Positions 1 through 7,908 of a stretch of DNA of 64,000 bases are shown one piece after another. Origin of the DNA: Leptothrix sp. (in: b-proteobacteria) (GTDB lineage: Bacteria > Pseudomonadota > Gammaproteobacteria > Burkholderiales > Burkholderiaceae_C); assembly GCA_013822685.1 (NCBI GenBank), contig PNKV01000006.1:159803-223802 (forward strand), written 5' to 3'. Within the stretch, counting starts at the first letter, position 1. The number at the start of each line of letters is the position of its first letter. Position numbers and translations under genes: made by a program. The notes under the pieces were generated by a model. It saw only the letters and a list, made by a program, of their open reading frames with translations. It made no database searches and had not been told where the DNA came from.

Positions 1-270
1 TTTGTGGGCACCATCACGGCCACGGTGATCGAGGTGCTGCCCAACGGGCACCTGATCATCTCGGGCGAAAAGCAGATCGGCGTGAACAAAAACGTGGAAT
101 TGTTGCGTTTTTCAGGCCAGGTTGACCCCACCACCATCCAGCCGGGCAACACCGTCGCCTCCACCCAGGTGGCCAATGTCCGCATCGAGCAAAGAGGCCG
201 CGGCGCCCAGGCCGACGCCCAGGGAATAGGCTGGCTTGCGCACTTCTTTTTGAGCATTCTGCCGATCTAA
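1..270 (+). CDS. flgH: Flagellar L-ring protein FlgH (C-terminal part)
   Basis: Only the last 89 residues are present; the reading frame is already open at base 1, so the lipoprotein signal and N-terminal half lie outside the window. The tail carries the FlgH-typical stretch around VLPNGHLIISGEKQI, then NTVASTQVANVRIE and a final GWLAHFF segment. FlgH is an outer-membrane lipoprotein that forms the L ring, the bushing through which the flagellar rod passes. It is followed after 42 bp by flgI, the usual order. The apparent GTG at base 4 is internal to the gene and not a start. Confidence 0.95.
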   Translation, partial: FVGTITATVIEVLPNGHLIISGEKQIGVNKNVELLRFSGQVDPTTIQPGNTVASTQVANVRIEQRGRGAQADAQGIGWLAHFFLSILPI

Positions 271-312
271 AGAACTCCAAAATGAGGCCGAACCTTCCCG
301 GAATCTGGCCTC

Positions 313-1443
313 ATGAATACTTCAGAACGACTCCTCAAACTGCTGATTGGCCTGGCCTTCCTGGCCGCCTCCGCAGCCGTGTGGTGGCCCGTTGAGGCCC
401 AGGCAGCCCGCCTGAAAGAGATTGCCAGCGTTCAAGGCGTGCGCGCCAACCAGTTGATGGGCTACGGCCTGGTGGTGGGCCTGGACGGCACCGGCGACCA
501 GACCACCCAGACCCCCTTCACGGCCCAAAGCCTGAACTCCATGCTGCAGCAGATGGGCATTACCGTGCCCGCTGGCGTGGCCATGCAGGTCAAGAACGTG
601 GCCGCCGTGCTGGTCACGGCCACCCTGCCCCCTTTCGCCCAACCCGGCCAGGCCATTGACGTCAATGTGTCTTCGCTGGGCAATGCCAAATCCCTGCGTG
701 GCGGCACGCTGGTGACCACCCCCTTGAAGGGCGCTGACGGCCAGATCTACGGCCTGGCCCAGGGCAACCTGATCATCGCTGGCGCCGGCGCCTCGCAAGG
801 TGGCGCCAAGGTCCAGGTCAACCACCTGAGCGCCGGCCGCATCCCCAACGGTGCCACGGTCGAGCGCAGCGTGCCCACCCCCTGGTTGCAAAGCAGCGTG
901 GTCCAGCTGGACGTGCAGGCCGATGACTTCAACACCGCCCGCGACATCGCTGGCGCCATCAACAAGGCCAAAGGCGCCGGCACCGCCGAAGCCATCAACG
1001 GCCGCACGGTCAGCGTGAAGCTGCCTGCCCAATCCGGCGAGCGCGTGGCCTTCATGGCCGACATTGAAAACTTGTCCATCGACCGCGCCACGCCGTCCGC
1101 CCGCATCGTCATCAATGCCCGCACCGGCTCAGTCGTGGTGAACCAGGCCGTGACCATCGGCCCCTGCGCCATCGCCCACGGCAACCTGTCGGTCACCATC
1201 AGCTCTACGCCGGTCATCAGCCAGCCCAATGCCCTGTCGCAAGGCCAGACGGTGGTCACTGAAAAGGCCGACATCAAGATCAACCAGGAACCCGGCGCGC
1301 TGATCCAGCTGCCGGCTGGAACCAAATTGACCGATGTGGTCAAGGCGCTCAACACCTTGGGCGCCAACCCGCAGGACCTGCTGGCCATCCTGCAAGCCAT
1401 GAAGGCGGCCGGCGCGCTCCAAGCGGAGCTGGAGGTCATCTGA
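313..1443 (+). CDS. flgI: Flagellar P-ring protein FlgI
   Basis: This 376-residue protein has a cleavable signal peptide (hydrophobic core about residues 8-25, likely cut after AQA near 31) followed by the highly conserved FlgI start RLKEIASVQGVRANQLMGYG and GLDGTGDQT. It is a periplasmic protein that assembles as the P ring around the rod in the peptidoglycan layer. The length is normal for the family. The stop codon overlaps the flgJ start as ATGA, so the two are probably translationally coupled. An ATG start with exported N-terminus fits better than any downstream start. Confidence 0.97.
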   Translation: MNTSERLLKLLIGLAFLAASAAVWWPVEAQAARLKEIASVQGVRANQLMGYGLVVGLDGTGDQTTQTPFTAQSLNSMLQQMGITVPAGVAMQVKNVAAVLVTATLPPFAQPGQAIDVNVSSLGNAKSLRGGTLVTTPLKGADGQIYGLAQGNLIIAGAGASQGGAKVQVNHLSAGRIPNGATVERSVPTPWLQSSVVQLDVQADDFNTARDIAGAINKAKGAGTAEAINGRTVSVKLPAQSGERVAFMADIENLSIDRATPSARIVINARTGSVVVNQAVTIGPCAIAHGNLSVTISSTPVISQPNALSQGQTVVTEKADIKINQEPGALIQLPAGTKLTDVVKALNTLGANPQDLLAILQAMKAAGALQAELEVI

Positions 1444-2399
1444 TGAGCCTGACACCATTCCCCTCGTCCTCCGGCAACAGCCTGAGCCTGGACACGCGCT
1501 CGCTCGACAAGCTGAAATACGCTTCCGGCACCGACCAGAAAAGCGCGATCAAGGACACCGCCAAGCAGCTGGAAAGCCTGTTCATGCAGGAGCTCATGAA
1601 AAGCATGCGCTCCACCACCATGAACAGCGGCATGCTTGAAAACTCGGGCACCGAGATGGGCACCAACATGCTGGACAGCCAGCGTGCCCAGCAGATGAGC
1701 GGTCTGCCGGGCGGCCTGAGCGACATGATCATCAAGCAGTTGCAACGCCAGCTGGGCGGCCCCGATGCCTCGGCCGACACGCCCGTCAGCCCCTTCAAAG
1801 GCATGGGTGATCTGTCGTTGAACAAGCTGTCCATGCCCGCCAGCCCCAGCGCGACGGCGGCCACCGCGGCCATCGCCCCTGCTTCGGCCGCGGGCAGTGC
1901 CTCGGCCGCCAGCACGCGCAAGCTGAGCAATTCCGAGCAGTTCGTTCGCGAGCACCAGTCCGCCGCCAAGGCCGCCGAAGCCGCCACGGGCATCCCCGCC
2001 AACCACATCCTGGGCCAGGCCGCACTGGAATCCGGCTGGGGCAAGCACCAACCCAAGATGGCCGACGGCACCACCAGCCACAACCTGTTCGGCATCAAGG
2101 CCACGTCCAGCTGGACGGGCAAGGTGGCCGAGGTCACGACCACCGAATACATCGGCGGCGTGGCCCGCAAGGTCACGGCCAAGTTCCGTGCTTATGACTC
2201 TTACGAAGACGCCTTCAAGGACCACGCCAAGCTGCTGAGCAAGAGCCCCCGCTACAGTCAGACCGTGGCCCAGGCCGACACCGCGCAAGGCTTTGCGCGA
2301 GGCCTGCAGAAGGCTGGCTACGCCACGGATCCCGCTTACGCCGACAAGCTCACCAAAGTCATCAACACCACGCTGCGCCTGCAACGTTCGGTGACGTGA
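1443..2399 (+). CDS. flgJ: Flagellar rod-assembly protein and peptidoglycan hydrolase FlgJ
   Basis: This is the two-domain beta/gammaproteobacterial form (318 aa). Residues about 30-105 form the rod-binding cap domain (AKQLESLFMQELMKSMR). An alanine/serine-rich linker spans about 132-158, and residues about 165-315 form a glucosaminidase-type muramidase domain. The probable catalytic glutamate is E196 in AALESGWG, followed by HNLFGIKA. The protein acts in the periplasm, opening peptidoglycan for the growing rod and scaffolding rod assembly. It starts inside the flgI stop codon (ATGA) and is followed by flgK after 23 bp, which contains the ribosome-binding sequence GGAGAAG. Confidence 0.96.
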   Translation: MSLTPFPSSSGNSLSLDTRSLDKLKYASGTDQKSAIKDTAKQLESLFMQELMKSMRSTTMNSGMLENSGTEMGTNMLDSQRAQQMSGLPGGLSDMIIKQLQRQLGGPDASADTPVSPFKGMGDLSLNKLSMPASPSATAATAAIAPASAAGSASAASTRKLSNSEQFVREHQSAAKAAEAATGIPANHILGQAALESGWGKHQPKMADGTTSHNLFGIKATSSWTGKVAEVTTTEYIGGVARKVTAKFRAYDSYEDAFKDHAKLLSKSPRYSQTVAQADTAQGFARGLQKAGYATDPAYADKLTKVINTTLRLQRSVT

Positions 2400-2422
2400 T
2401 CGACTGACGGAGAAGTACCACC

Positions 2423-4372
2423 ATGGGTTCAGGACTGCTCACACTCGGCACACGTGCCATGTTCGCCAACCAGGCGAAGCTGGACACGATTGCCCACAAC
2501 ATCAGCAATGCCAGCACCGAAGGCTATTCGCGCCAGGAAGTGCAACTGTCGACGGAAGGCGGGCGCTACACGGGTGCGGGCTTCTACGGGCGCGGCGTCA
2601 AGATCGACTCGGTCACCCGCGCCTCCGACTCCCTGCTGGCCCGCGACTACAACAACAACCTGTCGGTTGCGTCAGCCGACCAGATGCGGCTGGACAAGCT
2701 CACCCAGCTTGAGAAAGTCTTGTCCACGGGCGAATCCGGCATCGGCTTTGCCGCAGGCCAGATGCTGAACGCCTTTGTCGATGTGGCCAACCAGCCGCAA
2801 GACCTGTCCGCGCGACAAGTGGTGCTGTCAAAGGCCTCCGAGCTGGCCAGCCGCCTGAGCAACGCCGGCATCCAGCTGAACGACCTGCAAAGCGGCACGC
2901 TGTCCGACATGAAAACGACCGTGACCGAGATCAACTCTCTGGCCGCGCGCATCGCCGACATGAACCAGAAGATCGCTTCGGTCACGGGCCTGGGCCACGA
3001 GCCCAACGACCTGATGGACCAGCGCGACCTGCTGGTCAAGAACCTGTCCGAGAAGATCCAGGTGTCCACCGTGCCGGCCGACGATGGCTCGATCAGCGTG
3101 TTCATCGGGGGTGGCCAGCAACTGGTGCTCAGCAACCAGGCCTCGACACTCGGCGTGCAAACCGACCAATACGACGCCACCCAAGGCCGCATCACCATTG
3201 GCTCGGGCAACAACCAGCACACCCTGGATGAAAGCCTGCTCACTGGCGGCACGTTGGCCGGCCTGCTGAAAGTTCAGAACGACGACATCCCCGCGGCCCG
3301 CAATTTGCTGGGCCAGATGGCCGCCGCCTTGAGTTGGCGCGTCAACCAGCAACAGTCTTTCGGCCTGGACCTGGGCACGCCTGCTGCGGCCGGCGCGGCC
3401 ATCTTTGACGTGGGCACCCCCCAGGTGCTGCCCTCCACCAGGAACACCTCGTCCACGGCCAACCCGCCCGTCACCATGACGGTGGTCGATGCGAGAGAAC
3501 TGCAAGCCAGCGATTACAGCCTGTTCGAAGACCCGACCACGCCAGGCAACTACCGGCTGACCCGCCTGAGCGACAACACCGTCACGTCGGTGGCCGATGG
3601 CGATGTGGTCGATGGATTCCGCGTCAACATCGACGCTGCCACCATCGCCAGCGGCGACAAGTTCATGCTGCGCCCGGTGGGCAACGCCGCGTTGAACATG
3701 AAGCGGGTGCTGGACAAGCCCACGGGCATTGCGGCGGCGTCGCCAGTGAATGGCACCTTGGGCACCGCCAACACCGGCACCGCCACCGTGGCCTCGCTGC
3801 GCATCACCGCCACACCAACCACGCCTTACGATTCGGTCACCGTGGCCTTCACCGGCGCCTCTGGCTCGGGGCGGGACTATGAAATCCGCGACTCCGGCGG
3901 CGGGGTGCTGGCCTCGGGCACCTGGACGCCCGGCTCACCCATCGAGTACAACGGCTTTGAGCTGAACCTCAACGGCGTGCCCAAAGAAGGCGACACCGTC
4001 GGTGTGGCCCCCACCCTGTACCCCTCCTCCAACAATGGCAATGCCCTGTCCTTGCTGGCGTTGCGTGATGAAGACATCGTGGGCCGGGTGAACCAGGGCG
4101 CTGGTGGCACCGCTCCCGGCGCCACCATCACCAATGCTTACTCGCAGGTCATCGGCAGCATCGGCGTGCGGGTGCAAGATGCCAAGACATCGGCCACCAT
4201 TTCGGCCACACTGGCATCCAACTCGCAAGAATTGTTGACCAACAAGACCGGCGTCAACCTCGACGAGGAAGCCGCCCGGCTCATCCAGTTCCAGCAGGGC
4301 TACCAGGCCGCGGCCAAGATCCTGCAAGTGGCGCAGTCGGTGTTCGACACGCTGCTCAGCATCAGCCGATAA
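2423..4372 (+). CDS. flgK: Flagellar hook-filament junction protein FlgK (HAP1)
   Basis: The N-terminus has the rod/hook signature (AHNISNASTEGYSRQEV, about residues 24-40) and the C-terminus has the matching coiled-coil element LIQFQQGYQAAAKILQ. These pair in the assembled axial structure. At 649 residues it is about 100 longer than the Salmonella/E. coli protein. The extra length lies in the middle (roughly 320-560), where surface-exposed variable domains sit. It is secreted through the flagellar export apparatus and forms the junction between hook and filament with FlgL, whose gene follows after 11 bp. Confidence 0.96.
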   Translation: MGSGLLTLGTRAMFANQAKLDTIAHNISNASTEGYSRQEVQLSTEGGRYTGAGFYGRGVKIDSVTRASDSLLARDYNNNLSVASADQMRLDKLTQLEKVLSTGESGIGFAAGQMLNAFVDVANQPQDLSARQVVLSKASELASRLSNAGIQLNDLQSGTLSDMKTTVTEINSLAARIADMNQKIASVTGLGHEPNDLMDQRDLLVKNLSEKIQVSTVPADDGSISVFIGGGQQLVLSNQASTLGVQTDQYDATQGRITIGSGNNQHTLDESLLTGGTLAGLLKVQNDDIPAARNLLGQMAAALSWRVNQQQSFGLDLGTPAAAGAAIFDVGTPQVLPSTRNTSSTANPPVTMTVVDARELQASDYSLFEDPTTPGNYRLTRLSDNTVTSVADGDVVDGFRVNIDAATIASGDKFMLRPVGNAALNMKRVLDKPTGIAAASPVNGTLGTANTGTATVASLRITATPTTPYDSVTVAFTGASGSGRDYEIRDSGGGVLASGTWTPGSPIEYNGFELNLNGVPKEGDTVGVAPTLYPSSNNGNALSLLALRDEDIVGRVNQGAGGTAPGATITNAYSQVIGSIGVRVQDAKTSATISATLASNSQELLTNKTGVNLDEEAARLIQFQQGYQAAAKILQVAQSVFDTLLSISR

Positions 4373-4383
4373 GGAGTCTCGTC

Positions 4384-5607
4384 ATGCGCATCAGCACTGC
4401 CTACAGCTTCGACTCGTCGATCGACAACCTGCAAAAGCGCCAGAGCGAAATGTCGCAATCGCAGATGCAACTGACCTCGGGCAAGAAGGTCAACGTTGCA
4501 AGCGACGACCCCATCGCGGCCGCGCGCGCCGAGCGGGCCCTGGCCAGCATCTCGCGCGAAGAGGCCAACCAGCGCTCGCTGGACGCCAGCCGCAACGTCA
4601 TGCAATTGAGCGAATCGGCCATTGGCGATGCCGTCAGCCTGCTGCAAACCGCCCGCGAGTCCATGATCGCGGCCGGCAATGGCAGCTACTCTGACAAAGA
4701 ACGCGAGGCTTTGGCCCTCAAGCTCAAGGACATCCGCGCACAGATGCTCACCATCGCCAACCGGTCGGACGGCAGCGGCGGCTTCGTGTTTGGTGGCCAG
4801 GGCTCGGCCACACCGCCCTTCCTGGACACCACCGCGGGCGTGCAGTTCGTGGGCCAGGGCGGCCAGGTGCAGGCCGCGGCCGGTGAAACCCTGAACCTCA
4901 CGGTCGATGGCGACCAGACCTGGCTGAAGGCCAAATCGGGCAACGGCGTCTATGAGACCAACCCGGTCAGCACCAACACGGGCGCTGGCTGGATCACCGC
5001 CGGCTCGGTCACCTCCCCCAGCGCCTTGCCCTACCCGGCCGATCCCAGCATCACCCCGCCGCAATACGCCGTCAACTTCACCGTGAATGCGGGCGTCACC
5101 ACCTACAGCGTCACCAAGGATGGCGGTGGCACCACCTTGACAGACGTGCCTTACGTCAGCGGCAAGGCCATCGTGATCGACGGCATGTCGTTTGCGGTGA
5201 GCGGGAAGCCCGCCGACACCGACAGCTTCACCATTGACCAATCCACCAACGACCTGAGCGTTTTCGACGCCCTGGATTCGGCCATCAACTCGCTCACCAC
5301 CAGCAACCAGGGCAGCGGCCAGATCATGCAGGCCGTGAACCGGGGACTGAGCAACCTGGACAGCGTCTTGAGCAACGTCAGCGCCGCGCGCTCGGCGGTG
5401 GGCGAAAGCCTGAACCGCATGGACAGCATTGAAGGCCGCATCTCCGCCTCCAAGCTGGCCGCTGAAACCGAGCGTTCCAATGCCGAAGACCTGGACATGG
5501 TCTCGGCCGTTTCCAAATTCCAGAACCAGCAGACTGGTTACGAAGCCGCCTTGAAGAGTTACGCGATGGTGCAAAAATTATCGCTGTTCCAATACATCAA
5601 CGGCTGA
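4384..5607 (+). CDS. flgL: Flagellar hook-filament junction protein FlgL (HAP3)
   Basis: The first residues MRISTAYSFDSSIDNLQ and the conserved LTSGKKVNVASDDP motif are the flagellin-like N-terminal helix. The C-terminal helix ends in QTGYEAALKSYAMVQKLSLF. At 407 residues it is longer than the E. coli protein (about 317), with an enlarged middle domain as in the neighbouring FlgK. It is exported through the flagellum and joins the junction to flagellin. The gene sits 11 bp after flgK with a good ribosome-binding sequence (AAGGAG). No flagellin gene follows in this window. Confidence 0.96.
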   Translation: MRISTAYSFDSSIDNLQKRQSEMSQSQMQLTSGKKVNVASDDPIAAARAERALASISREEANQRSLDASRNVMQLSESAIGDAVSLLQTARESMIAAGNGSYSDKEREALALKLKDIRAQMLTIANRSDGSGGFVFGGQGSATPPFLDTTAGVQFVGQGGQVQAAAGETLNLTVDGDQTWLKAKSGNGVYETNPVSTNTGAGWITAGSVTSPSALPYPADPSITPPQYAVNFTVNAGVTTYSVTKDGGGTTLTDVPYVSGKAIVIDGMSFAVSGKPADTDSFTIDQSTNDLSVFDALDSAINSLTTSNQGSGQIMQAVNRGLSNLDSVLSNVSAARSAVGESLNRMDSIEGRISASKLAAETERSNAEDLDMVSAVSKFQNQQTGYEAALKSYAMVQKLSLFQYING

Positions 5608-5628
5608 CCCACAAGGGACTCACTGCCC

Positions 5629-6837
5629 ATGACTGACCACCCCATCCTCGGCCAGATCGCCCTGGCTTATTGCCCGGTCATCGACCGCAACCGCAGCGTC
5701 ACCGCCACGCGCTTGACGGTGTTCCCCCTCAACCAGAGCGCCGGCCTGGACTCCGCAGCCCTGCTGTCGGCGGTGGGCGAAGCCTGGCCGGTGGGCGGGC
5801 CCCAGATCTGGTTGAACGTTCTGAGCGAAGGCCTGCTGCACGACCTGATCGCGGCACAGCCGGCCACGCACATCCTGATGGAGATCCCCTCCTTCATGGC
5901 CTGCGAGCCCGACAGCGTGGCCCCCATTTGCACGCTGCACGCCAACGGCAACCTCTTGCTGCTCAAAGGCCGGCCCTTGCGTGAACTGCCGCGCGAAGTG
6001 CTGCCATGCTTCAAGTACTCCATCATCGATTACGACGACGACCGCCGCGTCGATCCGCACACCGGCGTCAGCAACAGCAGCCCTGAAGGCGTGATCCGCA
6101 CCATTGGGCATGTGCAGTCCGGCATCCGCACGGTCGAGGCCATGGAAAACGCCTTCCGCCGCGGCGCCACCGCCGTGCTGGGCTGGCCCATCGACGATGC
6201 CATCGAGGTCTCCACCCGCCCCACCGACCAGCCCGCGCTGCAGGTCATCGTGCTGCTCATTGACCAAGTCCACAAGCAGGCAGACATCGAAGACCTGGAA
6301 AAGACACTCAAGCGCGATCCGCCGCTGGCCTACAAGCTGATGCGCTTCATCAACTCACCCGCCTTCGGCCTCTCGGTCGAGATCAGCTCCTTCCGCCACG
6401 CCATCATGATCCTGGGCTACCAGCGCCTCAAGCGCTGGCTGGCGCTGCTGCTGGCCACCGCCAGCAAGGATCCCAACATGCGCCCGGTGATGTTCGCCGC
6501 CGTGCGCCGTGGTCTCTTGATGGAAGAACTCTCGCGCGGCAGTGGTGACAACGAGCTGAGCAACGAGTTGTTCATCTGCGGGGTGTTCTCGCTGCTGGAC
6601 CGCATGTTCCGCCAGCCCTTCAGCGAGCTGCTCAAGACCATCCCGGTGCCCGAGCGCGTTTACCAGGTGCTGGTTGACGGCGCAGGCCCCTACGCGCCCT
6701 ACCTGAACGTGGTCAAGGCCATGGAGGGCCAAACCCTGGCCGAGATCCGCGAAGCGGCCGATGGCCTGATGATGAGCTTTGGTGACATCAACAGCGCCAT
6801 GCTGCGCGCCATGAGCGCGGGCTCTCAGCTCGACTGA
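5629..6837 (+). CDS. EAL-like/HDOD domain signalling protein (YuxH type)
   Basis: This 402-residue soluble protein has an N-terminal half (about 5-190) that resembles the barrel of EAL c-di-GMP phosphodiesterases but lacks the E-x-L and metal-binding motifs, so it is probably catalytically dead. The C-terminal half (about 205-395) is an HDOD domain, with YKLMRFINSPAFGL and FRHAIMILGYQRLKRW. Proteins of this layout act in c-di-GMP-linked motility or surface signalling. It begins 21 bp after flgL on the same strand, so it is probably co-transcribed with the flagellar genes. Binding partner and ligand are not visible from sequence. Confidence 0.85.
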   Translation: MTDHPILGQIALAYCPVIDRNRSVTATRLTVFPLNQSAGLDSAALLSAVGEAWPVGGPQIWLNVLSEGLLHDLIAAQPATHILMEIPSFMACEPDSVAPICTLHANGNLLLLKGRPLRELPREVLPCFKYSIIDYDDDRRVDPHTGVSNSSPEGVIRTIGHVQSGIRTVEAMENAFRRGATAVLGWPIDDAIEVSTRPTDQPALQVIVLLIDQVHKQADIEDLEKTLKRDPPLAYKLMRFINSPAFGLSVEISSFRHAIMILGYQRLKRWLALLLATASKDPNMRPVMFAAVRRGLLMEELSRGSGDNELSNELFICGVFSLLDRMFRQPFSELLKTIPVPERVYQVLVDGAGPYAPYLNVVKAMEGQTLAEIREAADGLMMSFGDINSAMLRAMSAGSQLD

Positions 6838-6848
6838 CACAATGGGGG

Positions 6849-7898
6849 ATGAGCTCCTCGGACACCCCCTACGCCAACCTGACCCCTGACGCGGTCCTGC
6901 ACGCCCTGCAAGCCATGGGCGTTTTCAGCGACGGCCGCCTGCTGCAACTCAACTCCTACGAAAACCGCGTCTTCCAGATTGGACTGGAAGACGCCGGCTA
7001 CGTCATCGCCAAGTTCTACCGCGCGGGCCGCTGGACCGATGCCCAGATCCTGGAAGAGCACGCCTTCGCGCAAGAGTTGCTGGATGCCGAGGTGCCCGCC
7101 GTGGCGCCCTTGCCCCTGATCGCCGACCTGGAAGTCGACCCCGCCGTGCGCTGCCTGGGCCAGCCCGCCACCTTGGGTTCGCTGGGCGACATCCGCCTGG
7201 CCGTGACGCCCCGCAAGGGCGGTCGCTCGCCCGAGCTGGAAGACCCGGCCGTGCTAGAACGCCTGGGCCGCTTCCTTGCACGACTGCACACCGTGGGCGC
7301 CGCCAAGAAGTTCAAGCACCGCACCACTTTGAGCGTGGAGACCACGGGCCGTGCCGCGCGCGACTGGCTGGTCCAGCACCAGGTGGTCACCGACGACCAG
7401 CGCGCCGTGTGGCTGTCGGTTGCTGATCAGGCGCTCGACCTGGCCCAGGCCGCCTTCGAGCGCGTCGACGGACTGCGACTGCGCCGCCTGCATGGCGATT
7501 GCCACGTGGGCAATGTGCTGTGGACACCTGAAGGCCCGCATTTTGTCGACCTGGACGATGCCTGCATGGGCCCGGCCGTGCAAGACCTGTGGATGCTGCT
7601 CAGCGGCGACCACGGGGAACGCCAACAGCAACTGCATTCACTGCTGTCGGGCTATGAATCCTTCGCCGATTTTGACTGGCGCGAACTGACGCTGATCGAG
7701 CCGCTGCGCACGCTGCGCATCATTCACCACAGCGCCTGGCTGGCCCGGCGCTGGGCCGATCCGGCCTTTCCCGCGGCGTTTGCCTGGTTCGGCACCTCGG
7801 CCTACTGGAGCGAGCAATCGCAGTTGTTGCGCCAGCAAATCGAGCTGATGCAAGAGGGCCGGCAAGGCCGCCCCATGGCGGACGACGAAGACTGGTGA
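6849..7898 (+). CDS. srkA: Stress response kinase SrkA (YihE/RdoA-type)
   Basis: This 349-residue protein belongs to the aminoglycoside phosphotransferase/choline kinase-like fold. The catalytic loop HGDCHVGNVLW is at about 215-225 (D217 the likely base) and the Mg-binding stretch VDLDD is at about 233-237. Overall similarity is to SrkA, a cytoplasmic Ser/Thr protein kinase that protects cells under envelope and oxidative stress. The N-terminal ELN-like loop LNSYENRVFQIG is typical. It starts 11 bp after the EAL-HDOD gene and could share its transcript. The GTGA at its end is followed immediately by the convergent diguanylate cyclase gene. Confidence 0.9.
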   Translation: MSSSDTPYANLTPDAVLHALQAMGVFSDGRLLQLNSYENRVFQIGLEDAGYVIAKFYRAGRWTDAQILEEHAFAQELLDAEVPAVAPLPLIADLEVDPAVRCLGQPATLGSLGDIRLAVTPRKGGRSPELEDPAVLERLGRFLARLHTVGAAKKFKHRTTLSVETTGRAARDWLVQHQVVTDDQRAVWLSVADQALDLAQAAFERVDGLRLRRLHGDCHVGNVLWTPEGPHFVDLDDACMGPAVQDLWMLLSGDHGERQQQLHSLLSGYESFADFDWRELTLIEPLRTLRIIHHSAWLARRWADPAFPAAFAWFGTSAYWSEQSQLLRQQIELMQEGRQGRPMADDEDW

Positions 7899-7908
7899 GC
7901 GCCCCGGC

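Noticed and set aside
747..2384. Open frame of 545 codons on the minus strand
   Set aside because: Runs across the flgI/flgJ boundary in antisense; both flagellar genes are certain.
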